64,000 nucleotides of DNA from Desulfuromonadales bacterium (lineage in GTDB: Bacteria > Desulfobacterota > Desulfuromonadia > Desulfuromonadales > BM103): assembly GCA_014860225.1 (NCBI GenBank), contig JACZKE010000035.1:62001-126000 (forward strand). The letters run 5' to 3'. The position numbers and the translations under genes are program-made. Within the stretch, counting starts at the first letter, position 1. Each line of letters opens with the position of its first letter. Below are positions 1 to 8,169 of this stretch, in pieces. The notes under the pieces are model-generated. The model made no database searches and was not told the origin of the DNA. It saw only the letters and a list, made by a program, of their open reading frames with translations.

Positions 1-425
1 AGGACATGCAGGAGGACAAGGAGCCGCTCTTCGACACCATCGATACGGTGCGTGGTTCACTCAAGGTCTTTGCCGAAATGATCGCAAAAATGGCTGTCAA
101 TCCGGAGCGGATGCGGATTGCAGCCGCTCGCGGCTTCTCCACCGCCACCGATGTCGCCGATTACCTGGTACGCAAGGGACTGCCGTTCCGCAATGCCCAC
201 GAAGTCGTCGGCAAAACCGTGCGCTATTGTGTTGAGAACGGCAAGGACATCCCGGAGTTGTCCCTCGAGGAATTTCAGCAGTTTTCCACTGCTATTGATG
301 CCGACATCTTTGATCACGTTACCCTTGAAGCCTCGGTGAATGCCCGCAAGGCGACCGGCGGAACCGCCCGTTCAGCCGTTGAAAAAGAACTCGTACTTGC
401 CCGTCAGGCCCTGGAAGAAAGCTGA
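1..425 (+). CDS. argH: Argininosuccinate lyase, C-terminal part (gene cut by window start)
   Basis: The gene enters from the left edge, so only about the last 140 residues are present. ArgH cleaves argininosuccinate to arginine and fumarate, the last step of arginine synthesis, in the cytoplasm. The visible part begins with the [11 protein letters not shown] segment typical of the family. It continues through the all-helical C-terminal domain, with the FRNAHEVVG motif near residue 60 of the visible part. The stop codon is two bases before the next ATG, so the downstream lipoprotein gene is almost certainly co-transcribed. The call rests on recognising the family sequence; the catalytic serine loop lies outside the window. 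Confidence 0.95.
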   Translation, partial: DMQEDKEPLFDTIDTVRGSLKVFAEMIAKMAVNPERMRIAAARGFSTATDVADYLVRKGLPFRNAHEVVGKTVRYCVENGKDIPELSLEEFQQFSTAIDADIFDHVTLEASVNARKATGGTARSAVEKELVLARQALEES

Positions 426-427
426 AA

Positions 428-1231
428 ATGAAGATTTTCACTGCCTCGCAGCGCTCACGATTTATCTCACACTGCGTCCGGCGCTCTGCATTCAGCATCA
501 TGATCAGTCTCATGCTGATCATGATGATAACAGCCTGTGGCAAAAAGGGCCCGGTGCGGCCCAAGCTTGGCTCCCTTCCCATGGCTCCGGAAAAAGTGAC
601 TCTGCAGCAGCAGGGCAATCTCTTTCTGCTCGGTTGGACCATTCCATCGACAAACCAGGATGGCAGCGACGCCGAAGAACTGACCGGTTTCCGCATCAAA
701 CGCCTCTCTTACGACGCGACCGATGATTGTCCGACCTGTCGCGACCCGCTGGATGAAGTTGCAGATCTCGATCTCGGCTATCCAACGCCGGGGCAACGTA
801 TCGGCAACCGGATTTACTGGCGTGACCTGGACATTCGCATCGGCATCGGTTACCGTTACGCCATCGTACCCTTAACCGTTGGTGGCCAAGAAGGGCCTGC
901 CGCCACAGTACATCTTGCAGCACAAACACCACCACCGCCACCGACGGCTCTGCAGGTTGAAGCCGGTAATGCCCAGGTTGCCGTACAATGGATTGCTCCT
1001 GCCTTATCTGGCGAGATGAAACTGGTCGGCTATAACCTTTATCGCCGGCAGGCCAAGCGCCCGTTTCCAATCGTTCCGGTCAATAGCGATCCTCTGCAAG
1101 AGACACACCTGCTTGATCGCGGCCTTGACAATGGACGGGCTTACGAGTACCGGGTCAGCTCACTGATTCGCATTGGCGACCAGGTTCTGGAAAGCATGGC
1201 AAGCCCCGGTGCCCTGGTCACACCGCAGTAA
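428..1231 (+). CDS. Lipoprotein with LptM-like CGKKGP motif and two fibronectin type III domains
   Basis: A 267-residue predicted lipoprotein. A hydrophobic signal segment (about residues 20-36) ends in the lipobox ITAC, followed at once by GKKGPVRPK. That resembles the conserved CGxKGPL start of LptM/YifL, a small lipoprotein that helps mature the LPS translocon. Unlike LptM (about 65 residues), this protein continues into two FN3-like modules. One runs from about residue 55 to 165 (beginning APEKVTL), the other from about 170 to 267 (PPTALQVEAGNAQVAVQW). It starts two bases after argH, an arrangement known from Geobacter-type genomes where lysA and dap genes follow. An envelope role is inferred; the LptM comparison rests only on the short motif. 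Confidence 0.85.
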   Translation: MKIFTASQRSRFISHCVRRSAFSIMISLMLIMMITACGKKGPVRPKLGSLPMAPEKVTLQQQGNLFLLGWTIPSTNQDGSDAEELTGFRIKRLSYDATDDCPTCRDPLDEVADLDLGYPTPGQRIGNRIYWRDLDIRIGIGYRYAIVPLTVGGQEGPAATVHLAAQTPPPPPTALQVEAGNAQVAVQWIAPALSGEMKLVGYNLYRRQAKRPFPIVPVNSDPLQETHLLDRGLDNGRAYEYRVSSLIRIGDQVLESMASPGALVTPQ

Positions 1232-1311
1232 AGGCGCTTGCACGCACTTTACAAGTACCTGCTGCTATGTTAGGTAGTTTCCATACGGAAACTCCGGACA
1301 ACACCGGCACA

Positions 1312-1452
1312 GTTTTCGATCTGGACACGAGCAATTTTTCGTAAGGTCAACGAAAACAAGGATTTGAGCGGAGGCGTAGTCCCTTACGCCGCACAATCAA
1401 ATCCGCCGATTGACGCAGAAATTGCGGAAAAGGGCCGTTTCAGGACGAAAAC
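1312..1452 (+). repeat. Copy A of a ~142-bp terminal-inverted-repeat element, upstream of dapA
   Basis: A 141-bp intergenic block closely matched by 48601-48742. Its ends are imperfect inverted repeats (left GTTTTCGATCTGG, right GGACGAAAAC). Inside it can fold several short hairpins, including GGCGTA/TACGCC and CGCA/TGCG. It lies between the FN3 lipoprotein gene and dapA, ending 49 bases before the dapA ATG, and contains no open reading frame. It looks like a non-autonomous, MITE-like element or a repeated structured RNA leader. Confidence 0.75.
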
Positions 1453-1501
1453 CAGGTAGGGTGCTTTACTAATCAAAGGATATTCAAGCAAGGAGAAGAT
1501 C

Positions 1502-2377
1502 ATGTTTAGAGGATCCATGGTAGCGATCGTCACCCCTTTCGACAGTCAGGGCAAGTTCGCCGAGGAGACCTATCGTCAGCTGATTGATTTCCAGATTGAG
1601 AACGGTACCGATGTCATTGTCCCTTGCGGCACGACCGGTGAATCGGCAACCCTCGATTTTGACGAGCACGAGTACGTCATCAAGGTCTGTATCGATCAGG
1701 TCAACAAGCGCATTCCGGTAATTGCCGGCACCGGCGCCAACAACACGGCCGAAGCGATCCATCTGTCGAAGAATGCCAAGGCCAACGGCGCTGACGGTCT
1801 GTTGCTGGTCTGTCCCTACTACAACAAGCCCTCTCAGGAAGGTATCTACCAACATTACAAAAAGCTCGCCGAGGAGGTCGCCCTCCCCCAGGTGCTCTAT
1901 AACGTGCCGGGCCGTACCGGCGTCAACGTAACCGCCGATACCACCATCCGCCTGGCCGAGTTTGCCAACATCGTGGCCATCAAGGAAGCTTCCGGCGACC
2001 TTACCCAGGTCAGCCAGATTCTGGCCAGGGCCGGCGACAAGATCGACGTCATCTCCGGAGACGACTTTTTGACTTTCCCGATGATGTGCTGCGGCGCCAA
2101 AGGGGTGATTTCGGTGTCCGCCAACGCTATTCCCAGACAGGTCAAGGACATGGTCGAGGCGGTTCAGAACGGTGACTACCTGGCGGGTCGTAAACTGCAC
2201 CTTGAATTACTTGAATTTCACACGGCCATGTTTATCGAATCGAACCCCGTACCGGTCAAAAAGACGCTGGAACTGATGGGCAAGATTGAAGCGCATGTCC
2301 GCCTGCCGCTGGTCGATATGAGTGATGCGACGCTTGAAAAGCTGAAGTCGGTTTTGCAGAGATATAAACTCATCTGA
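1502..2377 (+). CDS. dapA: 4-hydroxy-tetrahydrodipicolinate synthase
   Basis: A 291-residue class I aldolase that condenses pyruvate with aspartate semialdehyde, the first committed step of the diaminopimelate/lysine pathway, in the cytoplasm. The family motifs are all present: CGTTGES near residue 43, the YYNKPSQEGIYQHY tyrosine region near 107-120, NVPGRTG near 134, and the Schiff-base lysine in VAIKEASGDL near 160. Length is normal (about 290). The ATG has a strong ribosome-binding site (AAGGAGAA, 5 bases upstream). It opens the dapA-dapB-dapL cluster. Confidence 0.97.
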   Translation: MFRGSMVAIVTPFDSQGKFAEETYRQLIDFQIENGTDVIVPCGTTGESATLDFDEHEYVIKVCIDQVNKRIPVIAGTGANNTAEAIHLSKNAKANGADGLLLVCPYYNKPSQEGIYQHYKKLAEEVALPQVLYNVPGRTGVNVTADTTIRLAEFANIVAIKEASGDLTQVSQILARAGDKIDVISGDDFLTFPMMCCGAKGVISVSANAIPRQVKDMVEAVQNGDYLAGRKLHLELLEFHTAMFIESNPVPVKKTLELMGKIEAHVRLPLVDMSDATLEKLKSVLQRYKLI

Positions 2378-2382
2378 TTTTT

Positions 2383-2431
2383 CGCCACAAAGACGCCAAG
2401 GGCTTCAATTAATTTTATGTCTTTGTGTGAC
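2383..2431. repeat. CACAAAGAC-type palindromic repeat between dapA and dapB
   Basis: CGCCACAAAGAC at the left is mirrored by GTCTTTGTGTGAC at the right, with an AT-rich loop. Related sequences sit at 25493-25614 and 46070-46155. Such CACAGAGACACAGAG-like palindromes are commonly scattered between genes in deltaproteobacteria. Here the right arm ends 16 bases before the dapB ATG, so the hairpin lies in the dapA-dapB intercistronic mRNA. Confidence 0.6.
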
Positions 2432-2447
2432 TCACAAGGGATTGGTC

Positions 2448-3251
2448 ATGATTAAAGTTGCTGTTACCGGAGCCGCCGGCAGGATGGGCGGCCGAATTAT
2501 TACTCTGGTTACCGAAGCCGAAGGGCTTGAAGTGGCGGGAGCTGTCGAAATGGCCGGGCATGCCAGGCTCGGCGACGATGCCGGCTACGTCGCCGGTTGC
2601 GGCGATCTCGGCATTGCGATCACCGATTCCCTTGAGCAGGCATTGGCCGAGGCCGATGTGCTGATCGATTTCACCTGGCCGGAAGTCACCCTGGCCAACG
2701 CTGAAGTCTGTGCCAGGCTCGGCAAAGCGATCGTGGTCGGCACCACCGGTATGAATGCAGAGCAGCGCCGGGTCATTTCACGGGTCGCCGAATCGATCCC
2801 CGTGGTCTTTGCGCCGAATATGAGTGTCGGCGTCAACGTTTGCTTCAAACTTCTCAAGGATATGGCCAGGACTCTCGGTGAAGGCTTCGATGTCGAAATC
2901 GTCGAACTGCATCACAACAAGAAGAAGGATTCACCTTCCGGCACCGCTGTACGCATGGGTGAAATTGTCGCCGATGCTCTCGATCGCGACTACAGCCAGG
3001 TCGCCAACTATCACCGCGAGGGAATGTGCGGCGAACGCACCCGGGAAGAGATCGGTATGCAGACAGTTCGCGGCGGCGACATCATCGGCGAGCACACCGT
3101 TTACTTCATCGGCATGGGTGAAAGAATTGAACTGACCCATCGCGCCATGAACCGCGACATGTTTGCCCGCGGCGCCGTGCGCGCCGCAGGATGGCTGGGG
3201 GGCAGACAAGCCGGGCTTTACGATATGCAGGATGTGCTCGGACTGAAATAA
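2448..3251 (+). CDS. dapB: 4-hydroxy-tetrahydrodipicolinate reductase
   Basis: Uses NAD(P)H to reduce hydroxy-tetrahydrodipicolinate in lysine/DAP synthesis. It has the N-terminal dinucleotide-binding motif VTGAAGRMGGRI, the GTTG turn near residue 96, and the catalytic/substrate segment ELHHNKKKDSPSGTA near residues 152-166. The open frame runs back to a GTG at 2427, but that lies inside the palindromic repeat. The ATG at 2448 is preceded by AAGGGA at a normal distance and gives a 267-residue protein of typical length, so I chose it. Confidence 0.96.
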   Translation: MIKVAVTGAAGRMGGRIITLVTEAEGLEVAGAVEMAGHARLGDDAGYVAGCGDLGIAITDSLEQALAEADVLIDFTWPEVTLANAEVCARLGKAIVVGTTGMNAEQRRVISRVAESIPVVFAPNMSVGVNVCFKLLKDMARTLGEGFDVEIVELHHNKKKDSPSGTAVRMGEIVADALDRDYSQVANYHREGMCGERTREEIGMQTVRGGDIIGEHTVYFIGMGERIELTHRAMNRDMFARGAVRAAGWLGGRQAGLYDMQDVLGLK

Positions 3252-3364
3252 CAGATCAAGACCATTTCTCGACTATTCGCCTGGCTCACTCGAGCGCACA
3301 GCAAAGAAAATGAGCGCGCGTGAGTCCGACATAATAACTCGAACACCGGAGACTTGTTTTTCCT

Positions 3365-4600
3365 ATGGCTAAAATCAACGATAACTACCTCAAGCTCAAA
3401 GCAGGCTATCTCTTTCCCGAAATCGGGCGGCGCATCAAAGGATTTACCGATGGCAACCCCGAGGCCAAGGTCATCCGCCTGGGTATCGGCGATGTCACCC
3501 TGCCGCTGGCGCCGGCGGTCCTCAAAGCCTTTCACGAAGGTGTTGATGACATGGCGAGAAGCGAGTCCTTCCATGGATACGGTCCCGAGCAAGGCTACGA
3601 CTGGCTCTCCCAGGTCATCATCGACAAGTCGTACAAACCCCTCGGTGTCGACCTGAAAACTTCGGAGGTCTTCATCTCCGACGGTTCCAAGTGCGATTGC
3701 GCCAACATTCTCGACATCTTCGACCTCGGCAACAAGGTCGCCATCTGCGACCCGGTCTATCCGGTCTACAACGACACCAACGTCATGATCGGCCGCACCG
3801 GCGAGGCGAATGACAAAGGCTACTATGCCGGCATTCACTACATGCCCTGCACCGGCGCCAACAACTTCACGCCGATGATCCCGAGCGAGAAAGTCGACAT
3901 CATCTACCTCTGTTACCCGAACAACCCGACCGGAGCGGTTGCCACCAGGGATGATCTGCAGAGATGGGTCAAGTATGCGCTGGACAATGATGCCGTGATC
4001 CTGTTTGACGCCGCCTACGAGGCGTTCATCACCGAACCGGGCATTCCTCACTCCATCTACGAGATCGAAGGTGCCCGCGCATGCGCCATCGAATTTCGCT
4101 CCTTTTCCAAGACCGCCGGCTTCACCGGGGTGCGCTGCGGCCTGGTCGTCATTCCCGAGGAGCTGATGGGAACCACCGTTTCCGGCGAAAAATACAGCTT
4201 CAACAAACTCTGGAACCGACGCCAGACCACCAAGTTCAACGGTGTCTCCTACCCGGTGCAGAAAGCGGCTGCGGCCGTTTACTCCGACGAAGGCTGGCCG
4301 CAGGTCAAGGAGGCCATCGATTACTACATGGAGAATGCCCGCATCATCCGAGAAGGCTTGAGTGCTGCCGGCATCACCTGCTTTGGCGGCGTCAATGCTC
4401 CCTATATCTGGCTTGAAACCCCCGAAGGCATGACCAGCTGGGACTTCTTCGACAAGCTTTTGCATGAATGCCATGTGGTCGGCACCCCCGGCAGCGGTTT
4501 TGGCCCCTCGGGCGAGGGCTACTTCCGGCTTTCGGCTTTCGGCGACCGAGACAATGTCACTACGGCCGTGCAGCGGATCAAGGAGAAGTGGGGTAAGTAA
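3365..4600 (+). CDS. dapL: LL-diaminopimelate aminotransferase
   Basis: A PLP-dependent class I/II aminotransferase (411 residues, the usual length) that makes LL-diaminopimelate directly from tetrahydrodipicolinate, bypassing the succinyl or acetyl intermediates. Evidence: the N-terminal [11 protein letters not shown], the FISDGSKCD segment near residue 105, CYPNNPTGA near residue 182, and the PLP lysine in [14 protein letters not shown] near residue 245. It follows dapB by 113 bases and ends with a strong terminator. Presence of dapL rather than dapD/C/E fits deltaproteobacteria and other DapL-using lineages. Confidence 0.96.
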   Translation: MAKINDNYLKLKAGYLFPEIGRRIKGFTDGNPEAKVIRLGIGDVTLPLAPAVLKAFHEGVDDMARSESFHGYGPEQGYDWLSQVIIDKSYKPLGVDLKTSEVFISDGSKCDCANILDIFDLGNKVAICDPVYPVYNDTNVMIGRTGEANDKGYYAGIHYMPCTGANNFTPMIPSEKVDIIYLCYPNNPTGAVATRDDLQRWVKYALDNDAVILFDAAYEAFITEPGIPHSIYEIEGARACAIEFRSFSKTAGFTGVRCGLVVIPEELMGTTVSGEKYSFNKLWNRRQTTKFNGVSYPVQKAAAAVYSDEGWPQVKEAIDYYMENARIIREGLSAAGITCFGGVNAPYIWLETPEGMTSWDFFDKLLHECHVVGTPGSGFGPSGEGYFRLSAFGDRDNVTTAVQRIKEKWGK

Positions 4601-4624
4601 CTGTTTCAGCAGATAAACGAAAAG

Positions 4625-4650
4625 GGCGGCCGATTTGGCCGCCTTTTTTT
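4625..4650 (+). terminator. Rho-independent terminator after dapL
   Basis: GGCGGCC-GATTT-GGCCGCC stem-loop followed directly by seven T residues, 25 bases after the dapL stop. It closes the argH/dap transcription unit. Confidence 0.9.
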
Positions 4651-4794
4651 GTAATAAGTCGAACATCAATCAGACTACGGCGACAATAGTGAAGATCCTG
4701 CAAGTCGGACAGTCAACCGGTGGAAAGGCTGCGACATGCAAATCCGGGCTGGTCTGCTATGGTAATAGATAAACCGGATTTACGGAGGCCTATT

Positions 4795-6270
4795 ATGCCA
4801 GAAGCTCGGTTCCAGACACCCTGCGACTTCCTGCAGCAGCAACTCGGTACCCTCCCCGCTCAAGATCTATTGCGTGATTACCAAGCATGGTGGAAAGCCA
4901 CCGGCCGCGAGCTGTCGGAGTCGGTCGATCGCGCAGGAACGCCCTGGCTGCGTATCCATGATCGGACCGGTCAGCGCTGCGATGAGATACTGCTCGGCAC
5001 AGGTTACCGGCAGCTGTTGACCGAAGGCTATCGCCGCGGCATCATCTGGCGGGTATTCGCGGAGAACTCCCTGCTGTCAGGTTACTTGCTCGGCTACGTG
5101 ACCGCCTTCAACGATCCCGGTCTCTACTGCCCCTACACCGTCTCGCTCGGCACCGCCGTGCCGCTGTTCAAATACGGCAGTCCGGCGTTACGCAAGCGCT
5201 ATCTCGAGCCGCTGCTGCGCCGGGATGAGCAGGTCTGGCAAGGCGCCACCTGGATGACCGAGATCAAGGGAGGCTCGGATCTCGGCGCCAATGTCGAAAC
5301 TTGCGCCGTCCAGAGCGGCAGTCGCTGGCTATTGAGCGGAGAGAAATATTTCGCCAGCAACGTCGGCGCCGAATTGGCCGTGGTGGCTGCGCGGCCCGAG
5401 GGTGCACCGTCCGGGGTGCGGGGTCTCGCTCTGTTCCTGCTGCCGCGCCAACGTCATGACGGCAGCCTCAACTATCTGATCCGTCGGCTCAAGGACAAGA
5501 TTGCAACGCGCTCGGTACCGACCGGGGAATGCCTCCTCGAGCAGAGCGAGGCGTACCTGCTCGGCCGCGCCGACCAGGGCATCTACCAGATCCTCGAGGT
5601 GCTCAACATCTCGCGGGTCGCCAATGCGGTTGCCAGTGTCGCTCTCGCCCAGCGCGCCCTGAGTGAAGCGTTGCAGTTCGCTGCCCGGCGCCAGGCCTTC
5701 GGCACGTCGATTGACCGGCATCCACTGCTGGCCCGGCAGATCAGGGAACGCAAACTGGGGCTGGAGCTGTCTTTTGCCCTGGCCTGGGAAGCGGTCAACC
5801 TGCTCGACCGGGTCTGGCAACAGAAGCCGCCCTATTCAGCCGACTACCACCTGTTTCGCCTGCTGGCGCATCTGGCCAAGTACTGGACCGCTGAGTTTGC
5901 CGTGCAGACCGCAAAATGGGCGATGGAGGTGCATGGCGGTCTCGGCTCCCTCGCTGAGTATCCGGTGGAACGCTGGCTGCGCGAAGCAATGATTCTGATG
6001 ATCTGGGAAGGCACCTCCCATCGGCAGATCCTCGATGGCATCGAGGTGATGCAGCGCAAGAATGCCCATAACCTGCTGCTGGATTATCTTGCGCCGCATG
6101 TTGCAGAATCCGAGTTGTGCGATTGGCGGCAACAGATAGAGAAATATTTAGAGCTGCCAAAGGAAAAGATCGAAGAGGACGCTGAGGAGTTCTTCGCCAG
6201 GTTGGCACGATTTACTGCGGTGGTGTTGCTGCAAAGAGGTTTGCAGACATGCTCAACTGTGAGGCAGTAA
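4795..6270 (+). CDS. Acyl-CoA dehydrogenase family flavoprotein
   Basis: A 491-residue FAD enzyme of the acyl-CoA dehydrogenase superfamily, probably oxidising an acyl-CoA thioester, substrate unknown. Recognisable parts: the flavin-contact segment WMTEIKGGSDLGAN near residue 160, GEKYFASN near residue 182, the central helix RRQAFGTSIDRHPLL near residue 300, and the C-terminal HGGLGSLAEYPVERWLREA and IWEGTSHRQILD segments near 385-415. Its length and layout are closer to the AidB-like/long-chain branch than to the 380-residue classical enzymes. The ORF extends upstream, but the ATG at 4795 has a perfect GGAGG six bases before it. No electron-transfer or CoA-ligase genes flank it. Confidence 0.85.
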   Translation: MPEARFQTPCDFLQQQLGTLPAQDLLRDYQAWWKATGRELSESVDRAGTPWLRIHDRTGQRCDEILLGTGYRQLLTEGYRRGIIWRVFAENSLLSGYLLGYVTAFNDPGLYCPYTVSLGTAVPLFKYGSPALRKRYLEPLLRRDEQVWQGATWMTEIKGGSDLGANVETCAVQSGSRWLLSGEKYFASNVGAELAVVAARPEGAPSGVRGLALFLLPRQRHDGSLNYLIRRLKDKIATRSVPTGECLLEQSEAYLLGRADQGIYQILEVLNISRVANAVASVALAQRALSEALQFAARRQAFGTSIDRHPLLARQIRERKLGLELSFALAWEAVNLLDRVWQQKPPYSADYHLFRLLAHLAKYWTAEFAVQTAKWAMEVHGGLGSLAEYPVERWLREAMILMIWEGTSHRQILDGIEVMQRKNAHNLLLDYLAPHVAESELCDWRQQIEKYLELPKEKIEEDAEEFFARLARFTAVVLLQRGLQTCSTVRQ

Positions 6271-6375
6271 ATAAAAACTTTCCGTGAATCGGATGGGTAC
6301 AATACATATTCGAAAAGTAGAAATTACTGAAACATCGCAGCAAATCAAGGAGCAGAAGATCCCTGTCGTACCCTG

Positions 6376-6858
6376 TCAGTCAACAGCAACAATGCTGAAG
6401 GTCTTACGTGACGCACTCTTGCCGATCTGCACCTCATCACCGCAGACCTTGCCGAGCAGAGCGCGCCCCAGCGGCGACTCAGGTGTGATGACTATGCATT
6501 CCTCGCCATCTACATGCAATTTCAAGCCTCCCCCGTCAGGTCCCAGAAAAATCTGCCTGCAGCTGCCGTCATCCGCCTCGATGGTCACGAGAGCGGTCAA
6601 GCGGATGGGCGTTCCATCATCAAAGGGGCGCAGTACCAGGTTACGGTAACTCTCGAGCGACCGGCGAATATCCTGGGCGCGATTGGCCTGCCCCTGGGCA
6701 ACGTAGGAGGCCTCCAGTCCGGTCGTGTCATACTTGTTGTCGGGAAGACACTCCGAGTGCGTCGCCGCGGCATGAGCGGTCTTGGCCGCTTCGGTCAGGA
6801 TTGACAGGTCGGCGTTCAGGGTCGCGATGATCTTGCGCACGAGTTCTGGTTTGTGCAT
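6376..6858 (-). CDS. GreA/GreB-family transcription elongation factor-like protein
   Basis: A 160-residue protein whose C-terminal half carries the GreA/B FKBP-like domain, with the hallmark SPLGRALLGKVCGDEV near residues 127-142. The N-terminal half is predicted helical (MHKPELVRKIIATLNADLSILTEAAKTA), corresponding to the coiled coil that enters the RNA polymerase secondary channel. Canonical Gre proteins resolve backtracked polymerase using acidic residues at the coil tip; here the tip region is divergent, so cleavage-factor activity is uncertain. Start taken at the ATG; a TTG lies two codons earlier. A 22-bp palindrome lies between its start and the upstream MBL gene. Confidence 0.75.
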   Translation of the reverse strand: MHKPELVRKIIATLNADLSILTEAAKTAHAAATHSECLPDNKYDTTGLEASYVAQGQANRAQDIRRSLESYRNLVLRPFDDGTPIRLTALVTIEADDGSCRQIFLGPDGGGLKLHVDGEECIVITPESPLGRALLGKVCGDEVQIGKSASRKTFSIVAVD

Positions 6859-6952
6859 AAGCAAAGTTTCTCACAATGAGAAGGATGGATGCAAGAAGCT
6901 ATGGAAACTGTGCATGCCGTATTTGTCGGGTAGAGTTTGCATTGGGTGTTGA

Positions 6953-6974
6953 GGATACTCAATATTGAGTATCC
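6953..6974. promoter_or_regulatory. Perfect 22-bp palindrome upstream of the Gre-like gene
   Basis: Half-site GGATACTCAAT is followed immediately by its exact reverse complement with no loop. It lies 95 bases upstream of the Gre-like gene start and 33 bases after the MBL gene stop, both on the minus strand. Lack of a loop and of an adjacent T-run makes a protein-binding operator more likely than a terminator. The binding protein is unknown. Confidence 0.5.
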
Positions 6975-7007
6975 CTTTAAAGCGACCCATAATCATTGCC
7001 GCGATAG

Positions 7008-7928
7008 TTACGGTCGAGACATGCCTCGTCTCTTCTCAACCGTGAGCTTGTCAACATAATCACTCATGCCACGGATCGAGTTGCCGAGGAAATAGAGTTC
7101 TCGAGCGCGGATGTCGGCATCAAGCTGTTCTTGATTGCGATAATGTTCATCGTGCAGCAACAGCCAGTCCAGGACCACCTGTTCGCTCGGATTTTTCTTG
7201 CCCCTCTTGAGAAGCGCAATACCCTTGACCCATAACGTTAACTGCTTGCTGGCGATTTGCAGGTAGTCGACAGCGGGCTCAACCAGTCCGTAGTGGGCAA
7301 TGACCATGTAGCGCGGTTGCAGCTCGATCATCCGCTGCAGTGAGTCGAGCGCGACCTCAAGAATAAAGCGGGGTGGCGTTGCCGGACGCAGGTAGATTCC
7401 CTCTTTGACTTTTGAGTGCACGCCGGCGACTTCACCGCCAAAGAGAAGATCATCAAGCAGATAGCAGCAGTGGTGCTGGGCATGACCTGGAGTCTGAAAC
7501 ATCCTGAGGCCGCAGTTTTCGAGTTGCTCGGCAGAGCCGATATTGGTTTCAGGAACCGGCAGAATCTCGCCGTAAACCTCTGCCAGAGCACCGAGCACCT
7601 GCTGTGAACCGCGCCAGAGTTGTTCAGGGTCGAGCAGATGTTTGAGCCCTTGCGGATGGCAGATGACCTGAGCGGCCGGATACTCTTTTAACAGCGCCCC
7701 GGTCCCGCCGGCATGGTCGATGTGAATATGGGTCAGCAGGATATAGTCGAGTCTCTCCACCTTGAGTTTGCGCAATTCTGCAAGCAGGTGCGGGATGGTT
7801 GACAGTGGTCCGGGGTCGACAACAAAGGCGAAACCGTCAGTGCGATAAAGCCAGCAGCTGACAAATTTGCGAAAGCCTTCCATAGCTGGCATGTCGAGGT
7901 CGATGCAGTGTAAGTTGTTTAGCTTCAT
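7008..7928 (-). CDS. Metallo-beta-lactamase-fold hydrolase
   Basis: A 306-residue MBL-fold protein. The metal motif THIHIDHAGG (about residues 65-74) supplies the HxHxDH ligands, PGHAQHHCCYLL (about 148) the next histidine, GGEV (about 164) the bridging acidic position and AHYG (about 215) the last histidine. A C-terminal helical region (about 225-306) is longer than in glyoxalase II. The substrate is unknown; it is not in an obvious operon. The neighbouring radical SAM gene is divergent, 241 bases away. Confidence 0.8.
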   Translation of the reverse strand: MKLNNLHCIDLDMPAMEGFRKFVSCWLYRTDGFAFVVDPGPLSTIPHLLAELRKLKVERLDYILLTHIHIDHAGGTGALLKEYPAAQVICHPQGLKHLLDPEQLWRGSQQVLGALAEVYGEILPVPETNIGSAEQLENCGLRMFQTPGHAQHHCCYLLDDLLFGGEVAGVHSKVKEGIYLRPATPPRFILEVALDSLQRMIELQPRYMVIAHYGLVEPAVDYLQIASKQLTLWVKGIALLKRGKKNPSEQVVLDWLLLHDEHYRNQEQLDADIRARELYFLGNSIRGMSDYVDKLTVEKRRGMSRP

Positions 7929-8169
7929 TGGGCTGTTCTCTTCCTGTTTGGTTTCATCCGTTTTGGTTATAAGTCCCTTAAATTATCGACTCGTTCTCAG
8001 GTTGTTCTCTGCTTTGAGAGGATCAAACAGGTGTGCTATTTTATCGGGCAATGAATCCTTCTCACCTTAAACATCCAATCTCTTGCTACTGCCTGTCAAG
8101 ATCTAAAGCCTCCCCGTGTCCTGGTGCTGACTTATCTGATGGGTTGCAATCTGTGCCCGGGGTTTCCTG

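Noticed and set aside
3218-4669. 483-residue open frame on the minus strand
   Set aside because: It is the antisense shadow of dapL; its translation has no recognisable domain while dapL is unmistakable.
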